From Deltaproteobacteria bacterium HGW-Deltaproteobacteria-4 (lineage in GTDB: Bacteria > Desulfobacterota > Desulfuromonadia > Desulfuromonadales > UBA2197): DNA of 64,000 nucleotides. Each line of letters opens with the position of its first letter. The stretch's first letter is position 1. The notes beneath the pieces are model-generated. The model made no database searches. It had not been told where the DNA came from and worked only from the letters and a program-made list of their open reading frames with translations. The position numbers and the translations under genes were made by a program. The DNA lies in NCBI GenBank assembly GCA_002841765.1, contig PHAV01000009.1, positions 62,001 through 126,000 of the forward strand. The letters run 5' to 3'. This document shows, one piece after another, positions 8,198-17,130 of the stretch.

Positions 8198-9255
8198 CGA
8201 GGGAAAACGTCACCTCCCGCAATAGTGGAATGCTCGCCGCCCTGCGCCGGCGTAATGACGAGCTGGAGACAATGGTTGAGCTCGGCAAGGCCCTCACCGC
8301 CACCCTGGATCTGAATGAAGTTCTCAATGCGGTCATGACCAGCGTTTGCCAGACGATCAAGGCGAGCACCTGGTCTCTGCTCCTCCTCGACGAAAGGAGT
8401 CAGGAACTGATCTTTGAAGTTGTTGTCTCGCCGGCGGCGGAGCGGCTGAAAGGGAAGCGGCTTCCCGCCGGACAGGGGATCGCCGGCTGGGTTGCTACGC
8501 ACGGCCAGGCCCTGTTGCTGCAGGATGTGCAGCAGGATGGGCGTTTTTGCGCCGAGAATGATCGGGACAACTTTTTTGCCACCCGCTCTATCGCCTGCGT
8601 CCCCCTCAGGAGCGCTGACTGCACCCTTGGCGTCATCGAGCTGATCAACCCTTTCGATGAAGGGTTTGTCGAAGACGACCTGCTTCTGCTTGCCACCATT
8701 GCCGATTTTGCCGCCATTGCCATTGAAAACGCCCGTAACTATCAACGGATCCAGCAGTTGGTGATCACCGACGATCTCACCGGTCTTTATAATTCCCGGC
8801 ACATGGCCAGGCTTATCGAGATTGAGGTCGAGCGTGCCGGTCGTTACAATAAGGAACTCTCCCTGGTCTTTATTGATCTCGACTTCTTCAAAACTATCAA
8901 CGATACCCATGGCCACCTCATCGGCAGTCTGCTGCTCGGCGAATTCGGGGATTTCCTCCGGGATCATATTCGCAAGATAGACTTTGCCGCCCGCTATGGC
9001 GGCGATGAGTTTGTACTGATCCTCCCCGAGACCACCAAGGCCGGCGCCTTGATTCTTTGCAACCATCTCCTTGTGGCTCTGCGTCAGCATCATTTTCTTG
9101 TCAACACCAACCTCCCCCCGGCGCAGCTCACTGCCAGTCTCGGTATTGCCACCTTCCCGGAAGATGCCACCAACAAGGATGATCTCGTTGCCAAAGCCGA
9201 CCAAGCGATGTATGTCGTCAAGGCGAACTCGCGCGACGCTGTGCACTGCGCCTGA
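8194..9255 (+). CDS. GAF-GGDEF dinucleotide cyclase, Hypr-type (Ser at specificity site)
   Basis: A 353-residue soluble cyclase. A helical lead (residues 13-40) precedes a GAF domain (about 40-182) and a GGDEF domain (about 190-350). The catalytic motif is RYGGDEF (267-273); an inhibitory RxxD site, RKID, lies five residues before it (260-263). Metal- and base-contacting segments are FIDLDFFKTIND and GHLIGS. In ordinary diguanylate cyclases the last position of GHxxGD is Asp; here it is Ser245. That Asp-to-Ser change is the hallmark of the Hypr GGDEF enzymes of Geobacter that make cyclic AMP-GMP as well as c-di-GMP. The other two GGDEF proteins in this window keep Asp. It is the last gene of the pepN operon, with a 4-bp overlap. 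Confidence 0.9.
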   Translation: MTRENVTSRNSGMLAALRRRNDELETMVELGKALTATLDLNEVLNAVMTSVCQTIKASTWSLLLLDERSQELIFEVVVSPAAERLKGKRLPAGQGIAGWVATHGQALLLQDVQQDGRFCAENDRDNFFATRSIACVPLRSADCTLGVIELINPFDEGFVEDDLLLLATIADFAAIAIENARNYQRIQQLVITDDLTGLYNSRHMARLIEIEVERAGRYNKELSLVFIDLDFFKTINDTHGHLIGSLLLGEFGDFLRDHIRKIDFAARYGGDEFVLILPETTKAGALILCNHLLVALRQHHFLVNTNLPPAQLTASLGIATFPEDATNKDDLVAKADQAMYVVKANSRDAVHCA

Positions 9256-9359
9256 GCTGTGGCCGTTGAGTTGCAAGTCGGGTTGCCAGCAGCAAACATA
9301 GGCGATGACTCCGGGATGCTGTGTCAATGCCGAGAGGCAAAGGTGCCGTTAATCCTTGT

Positions 9360-10283
9360 TCAATGCCTGCAGCCATTGTCGGATTGATCGCCATGGCCCA
9401 ATTCCTTGATCAGCGGACCGCCGCTGCAACCCGTGCACACCAGTTGAATGGTCGTATGGTTGATATGAAAACGTTCCTGCAATTGATGTTCAATGCGGTG
9501 CAGTAATTCCGCCCGGTTTGCCTCGCTCTCCGGGGTTATCTCCAGATGGGCCGAGAAGGCCGTGATGTGAGAACAGATGGACCAGAGATTGACATGATGG
9601 AGATCGATAACCCCGTCGATGGTGCGCAGGTAATCCGCGACCTGGCCCACGCTCAGCCCGCGGGGCGCCCCTTCCATGAGGATGTGAATAGCATCCCGCA
9701 GCACCCGCCCCGCCCCCACCAGTATCAGTAATCCGATGGCGATGGAGATGATCGGATCGGCCTGATACCAGCCGGTAAAGTGCATCAACAGCGCTCCGGC
9801 AATCACCCCCACCGATGCCGCCGCATCCCCCAGAACATGGAGAAAAGCGCTACGCACGTTCAGGTCGTCCCGGGCGTGGCCGTGCAGACCTTTAGCCGCC
9901 AGCAGATTGGCAATCAGTCCGAATACGGCAATGACCAGCATCGGCATGGTCTTCACCTCTTCGGGGGACAAGAACCGCTTGCCCCCTTCGTAAAGGATCA
10001 GCAATGCCATCAGTAGAACTGTCAAGCCATTGAGCAAGGCCGCCAACACCTCGGCCCGGTGCCAGCCGTAGGAGTGTCTGCCACTGACCGGTTGTGCAGC
10101 GAGTTTGATCGCCCCCAAAGAGAGGAGGAGGGCAAAGAGATCGAGAAAGACATGACCGGCGTCGGAGAGGAGTGCCAGTGAATTGGACCAGAGGCCGCCG
10201 GCAATCTCCGCCACCAGAGTCAGGGCGGTGAGGATAATGGCAAAGAGGAGGCGTTTACTGATGCTCTGGTCTATGACTGACAT
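9360..10283 (-). CDS. CDF-family cation efflux protein (CzcD/ZitB-like)
   Basis: A 307-residue cation diffusion facilitator with six predicted membrane helices. LLSDAGHVFLDLFALLLSLG carries the TM2 HxxxD site, HSYGWHRAEVLAA the conserved loop, and HVLGDAAASVGV the TM5 HxxxD site. HD/HD coordination is typical of Zn2+(/Co/Cd)/H+ antiporters. The cytoplasmic C-terminal domain (about 205-290) has HHVNLWSI and HLEI, like ZitB. The last residues are Cys/His-rich (CTGCSGG ... GCRH). The gene is convergent with the cyclase gene and divergent from the secreted-protein gene at 10567. Confidence 0.92.
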   Translation of the reverse strand: MSVIDQSISKRLLFAIILTALTLVAEIAGGLWSNSLALLSDAGHVFLDLFALLLSLGAIKLAAQPVSGRHSYGWHRAEVLAALLNGLTVLLMALLILYEGGKRFLSPEEVKTMPMLVIAVFGLIANLLAAKGLHGHARDDLNVRSAFLHVLGDAAASVGVIAGALLMHFTGWYQADPIISIAIGLLILVGAGRVLRDAIHILMEGAPRGLSVGQVADYLRTIDGVIDLHHVNLWSICSHITAFSAHLEITPESEANRAELLHRIEHQLQERFHINHTTIQLVCTGCSGGPLIKELGHGDQSDNGCRH

Positions 10284-10444
10284 GCAAAAGTCTCCTCATG
10301 CTTAAGTTCTCTTGTAAGTGCAAAAAAGGGTATGCATCGCAACATGATCTTATGGTCAGCTTGCAAAAAACAATTTCTTTTTACCGTTTGTTGATTTCTC
10401 CCGGCAGACTGCAAAGGACACCTCGCCGCCGCGATCCCTTTCTC

Positions 10445-10489
10445 CCCTTGACCTGGGTCAAGGGACAGAAAATAAGGATCGCCTATACT
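10445..10489 (+). promoter_or_regulatory. CRP/FNR-family (HcpR-like) operator and class II promoter
   Basis: CCCTTGACCTGGGTCAAGGG (10445-10464) has two perfect 9-bp arms. Its core TTGAC-N4-GTCAA matches CRP/FNR-family operators of the HcpR kind known from sulfate- and metal-reducing deltaproteobacteria. TATACT at 10484-10489 is a near-consensus -10 box. If transcription starts at about 10496, the operator centre (10454.5) lies at -41.5, the class II activator position. There is no good -35 box, as expected for an activated promoter. Confidence 0.7.
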
Positions 10490-10566
10490 CGTGACGACAA
10501 AATCGCGCTTGACCATTCACACTTCATCCCCTGCGTCCTGGTTTTCACTGCCGAAAAAGGATAACT

Positions 10567-11247
10567 ATGCGATTCGTAACCTGGAGAAACCTCTGTGTTG
10601 GACTATTGTTGCTCTTCGTCTTTCCGGCCGGAGCATGGGCTATTCCCGCCATCACCTGTCACTGTTTTACCGACCGTTCCTATGATCCGGGCCGGCCCAC
10701 CGGGGCCGACCCTTATTTTCTGGCAACGACTCAAAACGCCTTTTTCGCGGCCGTCTTTGGTGTGGAGAAGAAATCGATTGTCGTCAAGAAACAGCAAGGG
10801 GCGGCGGCCGATGACCTCTGGATTGCTTACTGGTTCGCCGCCCAATCTGGAGTTGATCCGGAAAAGCTGATGCAAGAACGTAAAGACAAGGGTTCCTGGC
10901 GACCAGTCGCCACTTCGTTGACGATGCCGGGAGAGCGGTTAACGGCAGCCTTGAAGACAGAAGTCTCAGACGAAGAACTGGCGGTTGCGGTGGTCGACGA
11001 ACTGTTATTGCGCTTTCGTCTTCATGGCAAAGAAGAACTGGCAGGCCTGCGGCAGGCCGGAGCAACCAGCCAGGAGATGATTCTCGCGGCCTTGATCAGC
11101 GCCAAGAGCCGCCAACCGGTGAAGCAATTTTATCAGCAAATCAGAGAGGGAGGGACAAGCTGGGGGGAGTTGCTCCAGCGCGCCAGGATCGATCCGGCAA
11201 AAATACAGGTAGAGATGGCGACTCTGGTTCAGAAAAGCGTCACCTGA
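10567..11247 (+). CDS. Secreted protein of unknown function
   Basis: A 226-residue protein with a cleavable-type signal peptide (residues 1-25, hydrophobic core VGLLLLFVF, AWA-type cleavage site). The mature N-terminus begins with TCHCFTDRSYDP; the rest is helical and charged, with no cofactor motif that can be named. AAGGA precedes the ATG by a normal distance. The gene stands alone behind the FNR/HcpR-like promoter, so a role under nitrosative or anaerobic conditions is an inference from context only. Its end overlaps the convergent sigma-54 activator gene by 8 bp. Confidence 0.75.
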   Translation: MRFVTWRNLCVGLLLLFVFPAGAWAIPAITCHCFTDRSYDPGRPTGADPYFLATTQNAFFAAVFGVEKKSIVVKKQQGAAADDLWIAYWFAAQSGVDPEKLMQERKDKGSWRPVATSLTMPGERLTAALKTEVSDEELAVAVVDELLLRFRLHGKEELAGLRQAGATSQEMILAALISAKSRQPVKQFYQQIREGGTSWGELLQRARIDPAKIQVEMATLVQKSVT

Positions 11248-12649
11248 AATCAAGCCCTTTTTTCTTGATCTTCTCAAGCAGGGTGGTGCGATTCAGCCGG
11301 AGGAGGTGGGCAGCCTCTTTTTTGTTGCCATTTGTGAGCTGCAGTGCCTTGCGAATCAGCTTTTCTTCAAGATCGCGAATAGTGCTATCAAAGTCGATAC
11401 CGTCTGGACCGATATGGATTTCCTCCCTGAGCGCAGGAAGATCTGGAGTCAACAGCGGCCTTGGTAGCGCGGCATATTTTTCAGGGAGATCATTGAGTCC
11501 GACCGTACGTCCTCCGTAAAGGACGACGAGTCTCTGCATAAGATTTTCCAGCTCACGAACGTTCCCCGGCCAGGGGTAAGCGCGTAAGGCGGCCAGCGCT
11601 TCGGGTGTAAAGCCTTGCAGGCGAGCGGTGCGGTTGCGATTAAAGATCTGAGCGAATTTATCGAGTAGCAGAGGAATGTCCCCCTGGCGTTCACGGAGCG
11701 GCGCCAGGGTCAGGGGGATGACGCTCAGGCGGTAGTAAAGATCTTCGCGAAAATTTCCGGCAGCAACCTGGGCTTCGAGGTCACGGTGGGTGGCGGCGAT
11801 AATTCTGACATCGACCGAAACCGGCTCGAGACCTCCGACCGGCACAAAGGTGCGATCCTGAATGACTCGCAGCAACTTGGCCTGAAGATTTGGCTGCATA
11901 TCACCAATTTCATCAAGAAAGAGGGTGCCGCCATCGGCATACTGGATGTGGCCGATCTTGGTGAGCAGGGCACCGGTAAAGGCCCCCTTGCGGTAGCCGA
12001 AGAGTTCACTTTCAAGGAGATCTTCCGGAATAGCGGCACAGTTGATCGGGACGAAATTTTTCAGGCTGCGATGACTGTGGGCGTGCAACGCCCGCGCGAC
12101 CAGTTCTTTGCCGGTACCACTCTCTCCCTGAATGAGCACGGTGCTGCTATCTTCCGCCAATTTGCCGATGAGTTCGTAAACCTCCTCCATCTGCGACGAT
12201 TTACCGATGATGCCATAAAATCCGTCGGATTTGCGGACCTTGGCGCCACGCTTCTCCTGATGAAAGAGGAGATCGTAAAAGTAGAGGGCGCGAGCGGTAA
12301 CGATAACTGCTTCGGTGAAATTGTAAGGGGAGTTGATGTAACAGAAGGCCCCGGCCCGCAGGACTTCGGCAATCTTCTCCTGGTCGCCGAGGGGGACGAC
12401 CGGCAAGACATGCACCTGACCGTGATGACTCAGGACGAATTTATGCAAGGAGAGCCCTTCGTGCAGAGGAAGGTCAAGACCGATGATCAGAACACAGACC
12501 GCACCCCCGGCCAGGATCTCTGCCGCTTCGCCAGGACTGCCAACGGCATGGACAACGCAATCAATCTCCTTGCGCAACCTTCCCGCCAACTCTTCGCGTT
12601 GCGACGCAGAGTGCTCAACGAGTAGCACGCTACGCAATTTATCATTCAT
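11240..12649 (-). CDS. Sigma-54 activator (NtrC type) with degenerate receiver
   Basis: A 469-residue enhancer-binding protein. The central AAA+ domain (about 145-380) has Walker A GESGTGKE, the sigma-54-contacting GAFTGA loop, GGTLFLDEIGDM and the arginine-finger region. A Fis-type helix-turn-helix ends the protein (KKEAAHLLRLNRTTLLEKIKKK). The N-terminal receiver-like domain (1-125) has lost the phosphorylation set: the acidic pair is Glu12-His13, the acceptor position is Gly57 (IIGLDLP), and the conserved KP Lys is replaced in NSPY (106-109). It therefore probably cannot be phosphorylated and may be controlled by protein contact, a small molecule or abundance. No cognate kinase gene is adjacent. 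Confidence 0.92.
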   Translation of the reverse strand: MNDKLRSVLLVEHSASQREELAGRLRKEIDCVVHAVGSPGEAAEILAGGAVCVLIIGLDLPLHEGLSLHKFVLSHHGQVHVLPVVPLGDQEKIAEVLRAGAFCYINSPYNFTEAVIVTARALYFYDLLFHQEKRGAKVRKSDGFYGIIGKSSQMEEVYELIGKLAEDSSTVLIQGESGTGKELVARALHAHSHRSLKNFVPINCAAIPEDLLESELFGYRKGAFTGALLTKIGHIQYADGGTLFLDEIGDMQPNLQAKLLRVIQDRTFVPVGGLEPVSVDVRIIAATHRDLEAQVAAGNFREDLYYRLSVIPLTLAPLRERQGDIPLLLDKFAQIFNRNRTARLQGFTPEALAALRAYPWPGNVRELENLMQRLVVLYGGRTVGLNDLPEKYAALPRPLLTPDLPALREEIHIGPDGIDFDSTIRDLEEKLIRKALQLTNGNKKEAAHLLRLNRTTLLEKIKKKGLDFR

Positions 12650-12771
12650 TGATGGTCGACCCCCTATAAGGCATTGCAGCCTCTCTCCAGGTCCGCTGGA
12701 AATAGTATTCCCTCACATAACTGCATATTTCGAAGCTTTTACTAAATAAATTTCAAAATATCTTTGTCTTC

Positions 12772-13488
12772 TCACCATACGGGCGCGAGATTTTCTTCAT
12801 TGATATAGCTGCGAATAGCCTCAATCGATTCCGTGCTGAGATCGAGGAACTGGACCCCCATCCCGGTCGGCAGATTTGGGTTCCGGATCATATCAGGGTG
12901 ATTCACCCAGGCAACACTGGCTTTGCAGCGGATAGCGATGTTGCGATGTGGCAGGACAAACTCTACGATCAGCGGCGTCCCCTCCGCCATCAGATTCACG
13001 GTTTCGAGGAATACCCCACCGGTACTCAGGTTGAGAGTGTACTCTGAAAGGAGCTGGCTGCCATTCGGACCGAAATTAACCCGCATCCGTGCTATATACC
13101 TGGGGAGTGCTCGTACCTGAATATTGAGATTTTTTTTAGTGATGACGATCAACTCTTCACGGTTGATCGGTTTACGGATCACATCGTCACAGCCGGCCTG
13201 CCGGCACCTCTCCAGATCCTCTTCTCTCCCCTCATCCGTGACTATGACCACCGGGATATGCATTGAATTGACATCGGCCTTGATCCGGCGACAACACTCT
13301 TCACCACTGATCTCCGGAAGATTAAAGTCAAGAAAGACGATGTCCGGACAGGAGGAAGCGACGACCTCTAACACTTCCTTCCCGGTATATGCAGTCCTCA
13401 GCTCAAAGTTGTCCCTGAGGAAAAAGGTTTTTTCCATACCGACAAAAAAGAGTGTCGCATCAGCGAATAAGATAATTTTCTTTTCCAC
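12772..13488 (-). CDS. Response regulator with PilZ domain
   Basis: A 238-residue protein. Residues 1-120 form a receiver with acceptor Asp54 (VFLDFNLP) and the conserved Lys in RKPI; the acidic pocket is reduced (FADA). Residues about 125-235 form a PilZ domain, the c-di-GMP receptor fold, with RYIARMRVNFG (R-rich N-terminal motif), NLSTGGVFLET (the D/NxSxxG motif with Asn) and TGMGVQFLDL. It probably links phosphorylation to c-di-GMP binding and acts by protein contact, since no DNA-binding domain is present. It lies in a signalling cluster next to an HD-GYP gene. Confidence 0.88.
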   Translation of the reverse strand: MEKKIILFADATLFFVGMEKTFFLRDNFELRTAYTGKEVLEVVASSCPDIVFLDFNLPEISGEECCRRIKADVNSMHIPVVIVTDEGREEDLERCRQAGCDDVIRKPINREELIVITKKNLNIQVRALPRYIARMRVNFGPNGSQLLSEYTLNLSTGGVFLETVNLMAEGTPLIVEFVLPHRNIAIRCKASVAWVNHPDMIRNPNLPTGMGVQFLDLSTESIEAIRSYINEENLAPVW

Positions 13489-13640
13489 GGCTTGTCTCCT
13501 GTGACCTCTGATTTACAGAGCATGCGTAGAACTTCTATGATAATGATCGGAATCGTGCCCCAATAAGTCGGCAGATTTTGTTATTTCACAAACTAAATCT
13601 GCACCTGCCCAGCTGAAGTTCATGGATATTTTTACATAAA

Positions 13641-14540
13641 TTATCGGGAATCTCCAGCAGGTTCTTTCCCGACCGAATCAAAAGCCGGCCGGTCATGAAT
13701 GGAAATCAAGGCCGCAACGACGCGAGGATCGAACTGTGTCCCGACTTTATTGCGGATTTCATTGACCCCTTCCGCCTTGGTCATCTGCGCTTTGTAAGGT
13801 CGGGCCGAGACGATGGCGTCATACGCATCGGCAACACAAAGGATTCTCCCCAGAAAAGGAATCTCTTCACCGACGAGACCATCCGGGTAGCCATAACCGT
13901 CCATCCGTTCGTGGTGGCTCCTTATGCAGGGAAGAAAGACCTGAAATTTTTGGATGGGGGAGAGAATCGCGACAGCGTTGCCAGGATGCTTCTTGATAAG
14001 CTCAAACTCGGCATCCGTCAAGGGATCGACCTTGTTAAGGACGTCGTCATAGGTACCAATCTTACCAATATCATGCAATAACGCTGAGATACTGAGCAGT
14101 TCGCGCTGCGCCTCACTTAACCCGAGTTCCTGGGCGAGCAGCAGACTGTAATCCCTGACCCGGAGAGAATGACCCTTCGTCCAGGGACTCTTGGCATCGA
14201 GGGCATTGACAAAGCTCAGGATAAGGCTGTCGATAATCTCGATGAGTTCACTCTCGGCGAGATTTTTAATACGCATTTCGTTCAGGTATCGGGTTTTGTA
14301 TTGAAAGAGTCTGCGCCAGACAGCGTAACCGATAATGCTGGAAATAAGGGGGGAGAAGAAGAGCAGGAGGGTGTACTGGGCACTGACATTCCCCCCGGAT
14401 GAGGTGATGAGGGTAACGATATCCTGATTGGTTTGGGTATAATTATTATAAAGAAAGCCGAACAGGACCACCCACCCCAAAAATGCGATCATCAACGGAA
14501 CATAAAAATCGAAATCATTTTTAGAGATCGACAAATCCAT
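13641..14540 (-). CDS. Membrane-anchored HD-GYP phosphodiesterase
   Basis: A 299-residue protein. Two membrane helices (about 13-32 and 57-75) precede an HD-GYP domain (about 105-285). Metal ligands and signature are visible: KGHSLRV, LLHDIGKIG, KKHPGNA, HHERMDGYGYPDG, VADAYDAIVSARPY. HD-GYP enzymes hydrolyse c-di-GMP, and some (Vibrio V-cGAPs, Myxococcus PmxA) prefer 3',3'-cGAMP. Which dinucleotide this one uses cannot be read from sequence. The promoter region (14684-14716) shares a motif with that of the kinase operon at 21.9 kb. Confidence 0.9.
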   Translation of the reverse strand: MDLSISKNDFDFYVPLMIAFLGWVVLFGFLYNNYTQTNQDIVTLITSSGGNVSAQYTLLLFFSPLISSIIGYAVWRRLFQYKTRYLNEMRIKNLAESELIEIIDSLILSFVNALDAKSPWTKGHSLRVRDYSLLLAQELGLSEAQRELLSISALLHDIGKIGTYDDVLNKVDPLTDAEFELIKKHPGNAVAILSPIQKFQVFLPCIRSHHERMDGYGYPDGLVGEEIPFLGRILCVADAYDAIVSARPYKAQMTKAEGVNEIRNKVGTQFDPRVVAALISIHDRPAFDSVGKEPAGDSR

Positions 14541-14683
14541 AACACTCCTATCTTCGATGAAGCCGGGATCTTGCGACTGTCTTCATCGAACGCAAGATAA
14601 GGAACCATCTTGCGGTGTCCCCGTAGTTTTAATCTACTGGATATTTCTATGTAATTTTTTTTAGCAAAAAAAATTTCAGATAA

Positions 14684-14716
14684 ATATATTAGAAATATTG
14701 CCAGCTACATGTCAAG
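14684..14716 (-). promoter_or_regulatory. Promoter of HD-GYP gene with ATATATTARRAATAT element
   Basis: Reading the minus strand, TTGACA (14715-14710) is followed after 17-18 bp by an AT-rich -10 region (TAATAT). The -10 lies in ATATATTAGAAATAT (14684-14698), which differs at only two positions from ATATATTAAGAATAT at 21917-21931 in front of the other kinase operon. The shared sequence suggests a common regulator. Confidence 0.45.
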
Positions 14717-14758
14717 TAGAATCAATCTGAAACCATCAGAGATGTGGCCGTCTCGTCA

Positions 14759-17047
14759 TCATCGGGACAGCGCTGCAGGCAAGGTGAAACGAAAACAGCA
14801 GCCGTGCCCTCTTCCTTGTGACTCCAGCCAGATTCGGCCTTGATAAAGTTCCACGATCTTTTTCGCCAGCGTCAGCCCCAGACCAGTGCCGTCACTGCCG
14901 GGATTGAGCTGGGCAAAGAGTCTAAAGATCCGCTCAGCGTGTTCCGGTTCTATTCCCATGCCATTATCGCAGACGAAAAAAACTGTTTCTCTTTCCAGTT
15001 CCTCCACCCCGATCTCGATCCGCAGTTGCGGTTGATCGCCACGATACTTGATGGCGTTTTCAATGAGATTTTGCCAGATCTGTCCCAGCTGCAAGAGATC
15101 TCCACGCAGTTGCAGGGGAGAAGCGTCGGTGACGATAGCGGTCTGTTGCTGCCGGAGGGAACCGGCCAGCGTAGCCAAACAGTCGTCGATCAAGGTTTTA
15201 AGTTGAACCGTCTCCGCCGGGTTGTCAATGCGGCCGATCTGGGACAGTCGCAAAAGGGCGGCAAGCAAGCGCTCCATCTTGTCGGCGGCACCTTGGATAT
15301 AAGCCATGTCCTTGTCGATCAGTTCGGTATGGTTGGCAGCGATATCCTGCCGCAGCAGAGCCAGGAAGGATTTGACTGTGATTAAAGGACTTTTCAGGTC
15401 GTGAGAAACGATATAGGCGAACTGCTCCAGTTCCTCGTTCTTCTGCTGCAGGGCGGCTTCGGCGGCTTTGCGCTCGCTGAGCCGCTTGGCCACTTGTCGG
15501 CGTAATGTCCAGGACCATAACGTAATCAGCGCCAGAACGATGAGCAACGGGATCAGAACAATCGCAGAATACCGCAAGGCAACCCACAGGGTATGAGGAG
15601 GTTCCCGATAGTGCGTCAGCCATTTATCTTGAATGCGCTGGTATTCGCCATTGGCTTGCAATACTTGCAACCCTTCGCTGAACTTTGCCAGCAAGGCTTG
15701 CTGCCCGGCTTTTACGCTGTAGGCATACTTGCGCTCAAGCAGACTTTTCCGGCCGAGCTGCAGCCCTGCCCAAGCATTTTTTTCGATCAGAGACAGAGCG
15801 GGAATCCGTGCGACCAGTGCACAATCATGCTCCCCTTGCACCAATTCCCGCAGAGCTTCTTCCTGGGAATCGACTAGCGTCAGCAGCTCGGTCAGACCGA
15901 GGGCCCGCAGTTCTTCGACAATCACATCGCCGCGCTGCGCAATAATCCGCAAACCTGTCAACTCTTCATAAGAATTTGGCGCGGCGATCTCCCCGCGCCG
16001 GACCGCGCTCACATAATGGGTCACCAGGTGGGGCGGCCCAAAGTCGAAAATTCGGTCACGTTCCGGGGAATAGAAAATCCCCTGAATAATGTCGATCTCT
16101 CCCGCTTCCAACTGTTGCAGAACCGCGTGCCACGATCCAAGACGAATTTCGACATCAAGGCCGCTCTCCGTCGCTATGGCCCGGGTCAGTTCGCTAATGA
16201 ACCCGGTGGGATTGCCGCGGTTATCGAGGTATTCATAAGGGGGAAAGGCAGCGTCCCCGCCGACGATCAAGCGTTGCCGGGCGGGTAATTGCAGAGCGGC
16301 AAACCACTTGGCGTGGAGGCGCTGATAAGTGCCGTCAGCGATGACCAGAGCCAAACCTTCGTTTAATACGGCAAGAGTCGCGCGGTCGCCCTCCTTAACC
16401 GCAAAACTGAAATCCTGGCGAAATCCTTCAATGGGGTGGTCAACGACCCGCAGGTTGGGGATTCCACCCTCCTGAATCAGGCGGAGCGCCACCAGCCTTT
16501 GCATGACAACAGCGTCATAGTCACCAGTGCTCAGAGCGTGCAGCGCTTCTTCAAAGGTTGGTGTGGTTATCAAGGTGATGCCACGCTCTTCTCGCCGCAG
16601 AAATTCTTCGGCATTGTCGCCTTGCATGACAGCAACTTTATGGCCGCGCAAGTCTTCCATGGTGCGGATGGTGCTATTATCAGCGCGCACAACGATAGCG
16701 CCATGCAGGGTCATGTAGGGAAAGGTAAAATCGAAGAGGGCTTCCCGTTCCGGAGTGCGCCCGACCAGTGGCAAAGCTTGAATCTCACCGGTTTCAAGCA
16801 AAGCTCTGACCTCGGACCAGGGTCCGGTGTGAAAGGACACGTCGCGGCCCATGGCCTTGAGGGCAGCCCGCAGCAATTCCACCGAAAAGCCATCGACCCG
16901 GCCGTCGGCAGTGACAATGCTGAAGGGGGGATAATCAATTTCCGCCGCGGACGTCACCGGCGGCTGCGCGCTAACCATCGGCGGGATGACAACCAGTGTC
17001 AGCAGAACCATGCTGAAGAGGAGGAAATATTGAAGCCTGCGTGTCAT
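14759..17047 (-). CDS. Histidine kinase with two periplasmic SBP_bac_3 sensor domains
   Basis: A 762-residue sensor kinase. A signal or anchor helix (8-27) is followed by two tandem type 3 solute-binding domains (about 30-260 and 262-490; each contains the YPPF / FPPYEY opening and the TGEIQ / EAGEIDI box), a membrane helix (about 505-530), a short coiled coil, HisKA with the phospho-His in YIVSHDLKSP, and HATPase_c (NLIENAIKY, CDNGMGIEP, DGTGLGLTL). The sensor architecture is BvgS/EvgS-like without the receiver and HPt. The ligand is probably a small polar metabolite; identity unknown. It stands 84 bp after the GGDEF-EAL gene and may be read from the same operon. Confidence 0.9.
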   Translation of the reverse strand: MTRRLQYFLLFSMVLLTLVVIPPMVSAQPPVTSAAEIDYPPFSIVTADGRVDGFSVELLRAALKAMGRDVSFHTGPWSEVRALLETGEIQALPLVGRTPEREALFDFTFPYMTLHGAIVVRADNSTIRTMEDLRGHKVAVMQGDNAEEFLRREERGITLITTPTFEEALHALSTGDYDAVVMQRLVALRLIQEGGIPNLRVVDHPIEGFRQDFSFAVKEGDRATLAVLNEGLALVIADGTYQRLHAKWFAALQLPARQRLIVGGDAAFPPYEYLDNRGNPTGFISELTRAIATESGLDVEIRLGSWHAVLQQLEAGEIDIIQGIFYSPERDRIFDFGPPHLVTHYVSAVRRGEIAAPNSYEELTGLRIIAQRGDVIVEELRALGLTELLTLVDSQEEALRELVQGEHDCALVARIPALSLIEKNAWAGLQLGRKSLLERKYAYSVKAGQQALLAKFSEGLQVLQANGEYQRIQDKWLTHYREPPHTLWVALRYSAIVLIPLLIVLALITLWSWTLRRQVAKRLSERKAAEAALQQKNEELEQFAYIVSHDLKSPLITVKSFLALLRQDIAANHTELIDKDMAYIQGAADKMERLLAALLRLSQIGRIDNPAETVQLKTLIDDCLATLAGSLRQQQTAIVTDASPLQLRGDLLQLGQIWQNLIENAIKYRGDQPQLRIEIGVEELERETVFFVCDNGMGIEPEHAERIFRLFAQLNPGSDGTGLGLTLAKKIVELYQGRIWLESQGRGHGCCFRFTLPAALSR

Positions 17048-17130
17048 GCCCGTACTCCGAAGAAGTAAAAAGTGCCACCGTCGTGGTCGGTCTTCATTGA
17101 GCGCAACAGCGCCGCCGGCAACGGGTAGAT

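Noticed and set aside
10298-10564. 88-residue open frame ahead of the secreted protein gene
   Set aside because: It covers the FNR/HcpR-like operator and -10, has no ribosome site, and its composition does not look coding.
13571-13603. Hairpin GCAGATTT...AAATCTGC with a Rex-like TTTGTG-N-ACAAA core
   Set aside because: The Rex match is only a half site, no T-run follows, and its position after the HD-GYP gene gives no clear role.
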